NCBI GenBank assembly: GCA_903839795.1
Contig: CAIMDR010000296.1
Location: 1 to 5,077 of the forward strand
From: an uncultured Methylococcaceae bacterium
GTDB taxonomy: Bacteria > Pseudomonadota > Gammaproteobacteria > Methylococcales > Methylomonadaceae
Direction of reading: 5' to 3'
Length of the DNA stretch: 5,077 nucleotides
The notes under the pieces were generated by a model that searched no databases, was not told the DNA's origin, and was given only the letters and a program-made list of their open reading frames with translations. Shown here one piece after another: positions 1-4,504 of the stretch (position 1 is its first letter; every line of letters begins with the position of its first letter). The translations under genes were made by a program, and so were the position numbers.

Positions 1-312
1 AAAGGTTTGGGTAAAGAAGTGGCCTTGATTACCGATGGTCGTTTTTCCGGCGGCACCCATGGCTTTGTGGTCGGACACATCACTCCGGAAGCCTACGTCG
101 GTGGCCCGTTAGCGATCATTGAAAACGGCGACACCATCATTATCGATGCAGAAACCAACGAACTGAAACTGGTTATCGATGAACATGAAATAGCCAAACG
201 CCTTGAATCATGGACGCAACCCGCACCGCGTTATACCCGTGGCGTATTGGCAAAATATGCCAAACTGGTAAGTTCTGCGTCGTTGGGGGCGGTGACTGAT
301 AATTTAGATTGA
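1..312 (+). CDS. ilvD: Dihydroxy-acid dehydratase, C-terminal part (5' end outside window)
   Basis: This enzyme dehydrates 2,3-dihydroxy-isovalerate and 2,3-dihydroxy-3-methylvalerate to the 2-keto acids in valine, leucine and isoleucine synthesis. It is a cytosolic iron-sulfur enzyme. The frame is open from base 1 and ends at TGA 310-312, so about the last 103 residues are present of a family usually near 560. The second IlvD/Edd family signature is visible right at the window start ([13 protein letters not shown]); the serine in RFSGG belongs to the active site. It is followed by the GHITPEA and GGPLAII segments typical of the C-terminal domain. The end looks intact ([18 protein letters not shown]..., with a short tail). 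It is more GC-rich than everything downstream and marks the core-genome border of the accessory region. Confidence 0.96.
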   Translation, partial: KGLGKEVALITDGRFSGGTHGFVVGHITPEAYVGGPLAIIENGDTIIIDAETNELKLVIDEHEIAKRLESWTQPAPRYTRGVLAKYAKLVSSASLGAVTDNLD

Positions 313-362
313 GCATAAACAAAATAAACAGTACGATTTCTATACAGACAGCATAATAAAAC

Positions 363-412
363 TCGTATGTAGCGGTAATGGAACAAAACCAGTTCTATTT
401 CACTCCATACGA
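363..412. repeat. Nested inverted repeat after ilvD, possible terminator
   Basis: An outer 7-bp inverted repeat, TCGTATG (363-369) with CATACGA (406-412), encloses an inner 8-bp stem, AATGGAAC (377-384) with GTTCTATT (392-399). The inner stem includes one G-T wobble and has a 7-nt loop. The internal loops are 7 and 6 nt. A short T run (CTTTTAT) follows after a few bases, so it could end the ilvD transcript. The stem is not GC-rich and the T run is short, so a recognition site for a regulator of the next gene is as plausible. No convincing -35/-10 pair was seen in this spacer. Confidence 0.4.
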
Positions 413-446
413 ACACACTTTTATATAAATCTTAAGAGGTTGATTT

Positions 447-1241
447 ATGAGTTCTGAAGAACAGTATTTATCTAAACCAATTCAAAATGTTCGTATAGCA
501 GAGGAATCAGTGCTGCGAAAAGACCTTGGCTTAGGTTCAATTCAACAGACGATCAGAGACCATTTGAAGGCGATGGCATCAGCCAAAGAACACTGGAAGC
601 CGGTCGAATCGGAGCGTATCAAAAACCTTGGCGCAGGTTCAATTCAACAGACGATCAGAGACCATTTGGAGGCAATGGAATCAGCCCAAGTCCGCTGGAA
701 GTCGATCGAATCAGAGCAGCTTAAAGACCTTGGCGCAAGTTCAATTCAACAAACGATCAGAAACCACTTGAAGGCAATGGAATCAGCCCAAGTGCGCTGG
801 AAGTCGATCGAGTCAGAGCAGCTTAAAGACCTTGGCGCAAGTTCAATTCAACAGACGATCAGAGACCATTGGAAGACAACGGAATTAGACCAAAAACGCT
901 GGAAATCAGTCGAATCAGAGCATCTCAAAAACCCTCGAGCAGTCCAAGAACACTTAAAAAAAATGGAGCTTGATCGAATTAAGCGATTGGCAAACGATCA
1001 AACGCCTAAATGCAGCATTAAAATGCAAGAGTTATCTCAAGCTGTTGGTAGTGTTAGGGCGTGTTTGGAAGACGGTTTTGCCAGCTTAAATCTAAATCCT
1101 GATACGTCTTTAGCATCGTTATTAAAAAATACTAATTATGCTGCGTCTAGTTCAGAAGCACTGAATAAAGATTGGCAAAAAGTAGGGCATAATTTGTGGC
1201 GAAGCTGGGCAGCTATTAAAGATGAAGATAAACATGAGTGA
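447..1241 (+). CDS. Unrecognised protein with four 34-residue tandem repeats
   Basis: I do not recognise this 264-residue protein. Residues 27-162 are four consecutive 34-residue units, each beginning LG(A/L)(G/S)SIQQTIR and continuing through a conserved RW/HW-K-x-(V/I)ESE segment. A shortened, diverged fifth copy follows (VQEHLKKMELDRIKRL, from about residue 166). The units are rich in charged residues, Gln, Ala and Leu and look helical. They do not fit the TPR or PPR consensus despite the similar length. The C-terminal part (about 185-264) is non-repetitive, with hydrophobic helix-like stretches and WQKVGHNLWRSWAAI near the end. No signal peptide or membrane segment is seen, so it is probably cytosolic. 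The start is supported by AAGAGG at 434-439, 7 nt before the ATG. Its end overlaps the next gene by 8 nt, implying co-translation with that membrane protein. Confidence 0.85.
   Translation: MSSEEQYLSKPIQNVRIAEESVLRKDLGLGSIQQTIRDHLKAMASAKEHWKPVESERIKNLGAGSIQQTIRDHLEAMESAQVRWKSIESEQLKDLGASSIQQTIRNHLKAMESAQVRWKSIESEQLKDLGASSIQQTIRDHWKTTELDQKRWKSVESEHLKNPRAVQEHLKKMELDRIKRLANDQTPKCSIKMQELSQAVGSVRACLEDGFASLNLNPDTSLASLLKNTNYAASSSEALNKDWQKVGHNLWRSWAAIKDEDKHE
525..932 (+). repeat. In-frame tandem repeat, four 102-bp units
   Basis: The units are 525-626, 627-728, 729-830 and 831-932, lying wholly inside the coding region and preserving frame. Units 2 and 3 differ at only 7 of 102 positions (4 silent, 3 changing residues: G to S, D to N, E to K). 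Units 1 and 4 are more diverged, mainly in their second halves. The near-identity of the middle units points to recent duplication or ongoing homogenisation, so copy number may vary between strains. Confidence 0.95.
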
Positions 1242-1716
1242 GAATTACGAGAAACCTCAGAGAGAAACTGAGTTAAAGGAAGTCTTGGAACAACTTCCTG
1301 AGCAGGCAATTGAAGAAATGCTTGCAGAAATTGTTGCAGAAAGGATTCAGGAAGAAAGAGCAACTCTAGCTATTTATCAGCAATTTTCCGGCCCAATTCC
1401 TCCTCCACAAGTTTTAAGCGGTTACGATCAAGTACAAGCAGGGTTCGCCGAACGGATTATGGCGATGGCGGAAAATGAACAAACACATCGCCATAGTTTG
1501 GAAACACAGGCTCTAACATCGTCAATTACAATTCAAAAACGTGGGCAGTTATTTGCCTTGCTACTTTCTTTACTGATTTTGTCAATTAGCGGTTTCCTTA
1601 TTTATGACGGAAAAGAACTGGCGGGTTCAGCAATAGCAGGCGCATCACTAACTGGATTGGCTTATATTTTTATCACTGGGCGAAAAACCAAACATTCCGA
1701 AAAAGAAATTGATTAA
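1234..1716 (+). CDS. DUF2335 family predicted membrane protein
   Basis: This is a 160-residue protein of unknown function. The SGPIPPPQVLSGYDQV segment (about residues 52-67), followed by FAERIMAMAENEQTHR, is the hallmark of DUF2335 proteins. An acidic, probably helical N-terminal region (about 10-45) precedes it. Two membrane segments close the protein, about 105-124 (LLSLLILSISGFLIY) and 129-148 (AIAGASLTGLAYIFI), joined by a tight DGKEL turn and ending in a short charged tail. I chose ATG 1234 because it overlaps the upstream stop (TGA 1239-1241) in the usual coupled way and has GAAG 7 nt upstream. ATG 1222 is in the same frame, would add four residues, and lacks a well-placed ribosome site. 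The overlap suggests a stoichiometric partnership with the repeat protein. A role in pore formation or membrane sensing is speculation. Confidence 0.85.
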   Translation: MSENYEKPQRETELKEVLEQLPEQAIEEMLAEIVAERIQEERATLAIYQQFSGPIPPPQVLSGYDQVQAGFAERIMAMAENEQTHRHSLETQALTSSITIQKRGQLFALLLSLLILSISGFLIYDGKELAGSAIAGASLTGLAYIFITGRKTKHSEKEID

Positions 1717-1719
1717 GCC

Positions 1720-1741
1720 AAGTGTGCGCTAAGCGCAACTT
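1720..1741. repeat. Short hairpin just after the DUF2335 gene
   Basis: AAGT-g-TGCGCT is followed, after one base, by AGCGCA-ACTT, giving a 10-bp stem with one bulged G and a minimal loop. It starts 4 nt after the stop codon. It could stop transcription of the upstream pair, but no T run follows, so intrinsic termination is not well supported. The TGCGCT/AGCGCA sequence echoes the REP-like hairpin at 1762-1786, and it may be a worn relative of that element. Confidence 0.4.
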
Positions 1742-1758
1742 CTAAGCCATGTAGCTCA

Positions 1759-1830
1759 TAGGATGCGCTGACGTTAGGAAGCGCATGGATTGCCGTTACC
1801 TGATGGGCTTCCTTACGTCAGCCCATCCTA
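1759..1830. repeat. REP-like doublet: two inverted 28-bp hairpin units
   Basis: Two arms, 1759-1786 and 1803-1830, are inverted copies matching at 25 of 28 positions around a 16-bp spacer. Each arm also folds on itself: ATGCGCT/AGCGCAT in the left arm and ATGGGCT/AGCCCAT in the right, each with a 10-nt loop. Two of the three differences between arms are a matched C-G to G-C swap that keeps each hairpin paired. On the minus strand the right arm begins GTAGGATGGG. A GTAG-like tetranucleotide before an imperfect hairpin is what REP elements mobilised by RAYT transposases show. A RAYT N-terminal remnant lies 117 bp downstream, which fits. The left arm has lost the exact GTAG (ATAG). Confidence 0.8.
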
Positions 1831-1947
1831 CGCGTCAATTCTAATTATTTGTCAATTTGCTTTATGATGCGCATTTGCGTTCACGATTGATATGATTCAT
1901 ATTATTTACCACATCCGACATTATTAATTGAAGGATTCAACTAATAA

Positions 1948-1998
1948 ATGACTGACTATCGCCGCGCTTATGCATCCGGAGCAACTTGGTTCCTGAAG
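1948..1998 (+). pseudogene. Remnant of a REP-associated tyrosine transposase (RAYT), N-terminus only
   Basis: The first 16 or so codons read MTDYRRAYASGATWFL. This closely resembles the start of RAYT proteins (Y1 transposase superfamily), which commonly begin with a YRRAYVPGATxFFTV-like strand. Full RAYTs are usually about 150-250 residues and carry an HUH pair and a catalytic tyrosine. None of that is present, because the similarity stops at about residue 17, where a GC-rich hairpin begins. The neighbouring REP-like doublet is the expected partner element. The frame happens to stay open into the barstar gene, so automatic annotation could fuse the two. Identification rests on a short match made by eye. 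Confidence 0.65.
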
Positions 1999-1999
1999 C

Positions 2000-2024
2000 G
2001 TGACGGGGTTTGCAACCCCGTTAC
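2000..2024. repeat. GC-rich hairpin at the RAYT/ribonuclease remnant junction
   Basis: ACGGGGTT (2003-2010) and AACCCCGT (2014-2021) form a perfect 8-bp stem around a TGC loop. The stem extends outward to 2000/2024 with one G-T wobble. It lies exactly where the RAYT similarity ends and before the ribonuclease remnant. It could be a second dispersed palindromic element or part of the insertion junction. No T run follows, so a terminator is unlikely. Confidence 0.65.
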
Positions 2025-2068
2025 TCACGTTTTGAAAGCTATTGAAGCCTTCAAACGTTTCAGGCCAA

Positions 2069-2128
2069 AAAGGAGAGATGTATTATACCAGCGATCACTA
2101 TCAAACTTTTATGGAGATCAACGAATGA
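2069..2128 (+). pseudogene. C-terminal remnant of a barnase-like ribonuclease
   Basis: In the frame offset from barstar, codons from 2069 read KGEMYYTSDHYQTFMEINE and stop at TGA 2126-2128. Barnase ends with IYKTTDHYQTFTKIR. The DHYQTF hexapeptide is shared and includes the catalytic His102 and the following Tyr103 of barnase. Only the last strand survives: the frame is closed by a TGA at 2033-2035, and no upstream ribonuclease sequence (catalytic Glu, Arg residues) was found in any + frame back to 1948. The stop overlaps the barstar start as ATGA, the coupling expected of an intact ribonuclease/inhibitor operon. I infer that a toxin gene ended here before the RAYT/hairpin material replaced its front. 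An AGGAG at 2071-2075 sits only 2 nt before ATG 2078, so a 16-residue peptide is conceivable but unlikely. Confidence 0.7.
2112..2116 (+). promoter_or_regulatory. Ribosome binding site that sets the barstar start
   Basis: TGGAG lies 8 nt before ATG 2125, inside the last codons of the ribonuclease remnant. It supports starting the inhibitor at 2125 rather than at the far upstream ATG 1948, whose nearest SD-like sequence (GAAGGA) is about 13 nt away. Confidence 0.6.
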
Positions 2129-2484
2129 CTAAGGTATTAACGGCTGAATTACCTGACCAGTTTCTAAGTTTTTTCCCAACCCCTATTGCTGATTGTTTTT
2201 TCATCGATGGTGATAACGTTAAAGATAAGGAAACATTTTTAAATGAATTTTCTGAAAAACTTAAATTTCCTGAATACTTTGGTTTCAATTGGGATGCATT
2301 TTCTGATTCTGTAACAGATCTTTCATGGCTCAATTCAGAAAATGGTTTTCTGATTATATATAAAAACTCTCATAATTTCAGAAGCAATAGACCCAATGAA
2401 TGGAGAATTGCGAATGAAATATTATTAGAGGCGATGGATTACTGGAAAGAACAAGGAAAGCCTATGATCATAATTTTATTATGA
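2125..2484 (+). CDS. Barstar family ribonuclease inhibitor (orphan immunity protein)
   Basis: Barstar proteins bind and block barnase-type secreted or injected ribonucleases in the cytoplasm. From ATG 2125 the product is 119 residues, against about 90 for Bacillus barstar, the excess being N-terminal. FFIDGDNVKDKETF (25-38) gives the first strand and helix. PEYFGFNWDAFSD (49-61) aligns without gaps to barstar PEYYGENLDALWD, so Tyr29, Asn33, Asp35 and Asp39, the barnase-contacting residues, correspond to Tyr51, Asn55, Asp57 and Asp61. The C-terminus KPMIIILL matches barstar's last strand. An ungapped match there puts Tyr106 at the place of Glu76. The start overlaps the stop of the ribonuclease remnant (ATGA). 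An in-frame ATG at 1948 would give 178 residues, but the extra 59 derive from the RAYT remnant and junction sequence. With its ribonuclease broken, it is probably an orphan protecting against related toxins. Confidence 0.9.
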   Translation: MTKVLTAELPDQFLSFFPTPIADCFFIDGDNVKDKETFLNEFSEKLKFPEYFGFNWDAFSDSVTDLSWLNSENGFLIIYKNSHNFRSNRPNEWRIANEILLEAMDYWKEQGKPMIIILL

Positions 2485-2492
2485 CTAAACAG

Positions 2493-2554
2493 GGTGCGTT
2501 TAAACCTGAAGCCAGGCAGGGTAAGCAATGCGCACCATGACTAACCTACGCACC
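2493..2554. repeat. Worn palindromic element between barstar and the ATPase gene
   Basis: GGTGCG (2493-2498) pairs with CGCACC at 2531-2536, and a second CGCACC stands at 2549-2554. On the minus strand the latter two read as GGTGCGTAGG and GGTGCGCATT, a repeated start about 18 nt apart. The sequence between them includes a GCCAGGCAGGGT tract. It resembles a degraded dispersed palindrome. It might also separate the barstar transcript from the next operon. No clear promoter was seen for the downstream genes in 2485-2587. Confidence 0.35.
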
Positions 2555-2587
2555 TATTTTAGTAAAAATAGCCATTCATAAACAGCT

Positions 2588-3691
2588 ATGTCAAAACTAA
2601 GCAAGATCACTATTAAAGGTTATAAATCTATTCAAAACCTGGAAAACTTTGAATTGAATAATCTTAATATTTTGTTAGGTGCAAATGGTGCAGGGAAAAG
2701 TAATTTTATTTCGGTGTTTAAATTGCTTGCGGATATGTACGAGCAAATCCTACAGCTATATGTTCAAAAAAATGGCGGCGCAAATGCGTTACTGCATTAT
2801 GGGCGTAAGAAAACCCAAAAAATGAGTATGGGTTTTTATTTTCAAGATAATGGCTATGAATTTTCCTTAATTCCAACAAAGGACAACCGACTCATTTTTG
2901 AAAAAGAGGTGCTTTGTTTTACGGGTGATTACACCAATCATTTTGGGATAGGAATATTCCCCTCGTCAACCATTATCGAATCCGCTCATAGTGAAGCGAT
3001 ACTTAAAGATTCCAAACATAAATATACAGAATATATCAAACCTGCCATTAAAAGCTGGCGGGTCTACCATTTTCATGACACTAGCGATACAGCATTAGTT
3101 AAACAAACGCACTCTGCTACTGATAATTTAAGGCTAAAAACAGATGCAGCTAATCTAGCGGCATTTTTACTTCGTTTAAAAATTAAATTCCCTAAGAATT
3201 ACGAACAAATAGTTAAAACAATTCAATTAGTCGCACCTTTCTTTGCTGATTTTGTACACAGAAACGATGAGGAGACTATTCACCTTGAATGGTTTGAAAA
3301 AGGTAATTTAGATACGCCTTTTAAAGCACACGTTTTATCCGATGGCACATTACGATTTATTTGTTTAGCAACTTTATTGTTACAGCCATTTGAGTTAATG
3401 AATGACACAATATTGATTGATGAACCTGAATTAGGTCTACACCCTTACGCATTAGCAGTATTAGCCGATTTAATAAAACGTGCAGCAGAGCAAAAACAAC
3501 TAATTATATCCACTCAATCAGCTGAATTAATCAATCATTTTTCAGCGAATGATATTATTGTGGTTGATAGAGTTAATGATGCATCAACTTTTAAACGGCT
3601 CGATGAAGAGCTATTAAAAGACTGGCTGGAAGATTACACACTCAGTGATTTATGGAAACAGAATATCATCGGCGGGAGACCCTCACGATGA
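2588..3691 (+). CDS. SMC/ABC-like AAA ATPase of an ATPase-TOPRIM (AbiL-like) defence pair
   Basis: This 367-residue ATPase has the full nucleotide-binding set. KITIKGYKSI (6-15) is the first strand typical of RecF/SMC-like AAA proteins. The Walker A is GANGAGKSN (31-39), the ABC-type signature LSDGTLRF (250-257), the Walker B TILIDEPELGLHP (274-286) and the switch region ISTQSAELINHF (307-318). Between Walker A and the signature lies about 210 residues of insert rather than a long coiled coil, which distinguishes it from true SMC. The C-terminus, LSDLWKQNIIGGRP, is a tail I associate with ATPases encoded beside DUF4276 proteins. The start is fixed by the conserved first strand, although the ribosome site is weak. 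The stop overlaps the next start as ATGA. It is probably the sensor or regulator controlling the partner; antiphage function is inferred. Confidence 0.9.
   Translation: MSKLSKITIKGYKSIQNLENFELNNLNILLGANGAGKSNFISVFKLLADMYEQILQLYVQKNGGANALLHYGRKKTQKMSMGFYFQDNGYEFSLIPTKDNRLIFEKEVLCFTGDYTNHFGIGIFPSSTIIESAHSEAILKDSKHKYTEYIKPAIKSWRVYHFHDTSDTALVKQTHSATDNLRLKTDAANLAAFLLRLKIKFPKNYEQIVKTIQLVAPFFADFVHRNDEETIHLEWFEKGNLDTPFKAHVLSDGTLRFICLATLLLQPFELMNDTILIDEPELGLHPYALAVLADLIKRAAEQKQLIISTQSAELINHFSANDIIVVDRVNDASTFKRLDEELLKDWLEDYTLSDLWKQNIIGGRPSR
3674..3678 (+). promoter_or_regulatory. Ribosome binding site that sets the DUF4276 gene start
   Basis: GGGAG stands 9 nt before ATG 3688, within the last codons of the ATPase gene. 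It favours ATG 3688 over the in-frame ATG 3652, which would add 12 residues encoded by the overlapping ATPase end. Confidence 0.65.
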
Positions 3692-4362
3692 TTCGTGGTT
3701 ATGTTATTTGCGAAGGACAAACTGAAGAAACTTTTATTCGTGATGTTATTGCACCTGTTTTGGCTCATCAACAAATTTATTTAACAGCCCGATTAATTCC
3801 AACATCAAAAAACAATAAGGGCGGTGCATTAACCTATGATCGTGTAAGGCGATTTGTTATTAATTCACTTAAAGAAGAAAATGTTTTTATCACAACGTTT
3901 TTTGATTTGTACGCATTAGATAATAACTTTCCTGGTTTCTCAGAAAGCCAAAAACAGTCCGATGTTTATAAAAAAGTTACTGATCTTGAACAGGCTTTTA
4001 AAAAGAATGTTGTTAAGGATAACTTATCATTTACAAGCCGTTTTTTACCTTACATTCAACCTTATGAATTTGAAGGTTTACTGTTTTCTGATATTGCCAA
4101 ATTAACTGAAATTGAAACAACGTGGGCTAAGACAGCCAAAGAATTACAATCTATTCGTGATGACGCCAAGACGCGCGAACATATTAACGATGGTTATGAA
4201 ACCAAACCTTCAGCACGCTTGAAAAAGCTTTTAAAAAACCCTAATTATCGTAAAACATTGCATGGTACATTAGCTATTCAAGCAATAGGCATTGATAAAT
4301 TATTAGCTGAATGCCCACATTTTTCTGAGTGGTATAACCAGTTAATTGAATTAAAAAATTAA
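3688..4362 (+). CDS. DUF4276 family TOPRIM-like protein, partner of the ATPase (AbiL-like)
   Basis: This 224-residue protein shows the DUF4276 pattern along its whole length. VICEGQTEETFIRDV (6-20) carries the Glu of a TOPRIM-like core, and FFDLYALDNNFPG (71-83) carries the following acidic residue (Asp73). PYIQPYEFEGLLFSD (121-135) has the conserved Glu pair. INDGYETKPSARL (166-178) and GIDKLLAECPHFSEW (201-215) are the usual C-terminal motifs. Apart from Walker-type proteins, this fold is used by nucleases and topoisomerases, so a nuclease effector is plausible but unproven. Coupling to the ATPase through ATGA, with GGGAG 9 nt upstream, argues for a complex. From memory, Lactococcus AbiL (AbiLi/AbiLii) has this ATPase plus DUF4276 arrangement, and PARIS and OLD/Gabija are more distant ATPase-TOPRIM analogues. 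Confidence 0.88.
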   Translation: MIRGYVICEGQTEETFIRDVIAPVLAHQQIYLTARLIPTSKNNKGGALTYDRVRRFVINSLKEENVFITTFFDLYALDNNFPGFSESQKQSDVYKKVTDLEQAFKKNVVKDNLSFTSRFLPYIQPYEFEGLLFSDIAKLTEIETTWAKTAKELQSIRDDAKTREHINDGYETKPSARLKKLLKNPNYRKTLHGTLAIQAIGIDKLLAECPHFSEWYNQLIELKN

Positions 4363-4406
4363 TCCAGATTAATTTAATGGTTAGATGTCGTCCGCTATCG
4401 TACTTT

Positions 4407-4482
4407 TACTGGTTCCCAAGCTCCTGCTTCGTGAGACAGTAAGTTAGAGCTTCCAGTACCGAATCCCCAAGCTGGAGCTTGG
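4407..4482. repeat. Composite palindromic element between the two ATPase modules
   Basis: TACTGG (4407-4412) and AAGCTC (4418-4423) pair with GAGCTT (4447-4452) and CCAGTA (4453-4458), leaving a 5-nt bulge (TTCCC) on one side. Next to this stem is a perfect palindrome, CCAAGCT-GG-AGCTTGG (4467-4482). CCCAAGCT occurs in both, so the two parts may be related copies of a dispersed element. The rest of the spacer (4363-4504) has no gene and no convincing promoter. One of these stems could terminate the upstream pair, although no T run follows. Confidence 0.5.
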
Positions 4483-4504
4483 AAATCAGCAAAAAGAGAA
4501 AATC

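Noticed and set aside
231..416. Minus-strand open frame across the ilvD end
   Set aside because: It runs antisense through conserved IlvD codons and the inverted repeat. Its product has no recognisable family features, and coding sense on the + strand is certain.
525..932. CRISPR-like periodic repeats
   Set aside because: The whole 102-bp period is repeated without unique spacers, and it keeps the reading frame, so this is a protein repeat.
1136..1363. Minus-strand open frame across the repeat protein/DUF2335 overlap
   Set aside because: It is antisense to two better-supported genes and looks like a by-product of their composition.
1720..1741. Intrinsic terminator for the repeat protein/DUF2335 pair
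   Set aside because: The stem is strong, but the loop is almost absent and no T run follows, so only a hairpin is reported.
1849..1905. Promoter ahead of the 1948 frame (TTGTCA, TTGCGT, TATGAT and TATTAT boxes)
   Set aside because: The spacings between possible -35 and -10 boxes are 8, 10 or 19 nt, so no pair has a good fit in this AT-rich stretch.
2118..2333. Minus-strand open frame within barstar
   Set aside because: It is antisense to a well-matched barstar domain and has no features of its own.
3652..3687. Upstream ATG for the DUF4276 gene
   Set aside because: The extra 12 codons overlap the ATPase end, read METEYHRRETLT without family similarity, and lack the good ribosome site that ATG 3688 has.
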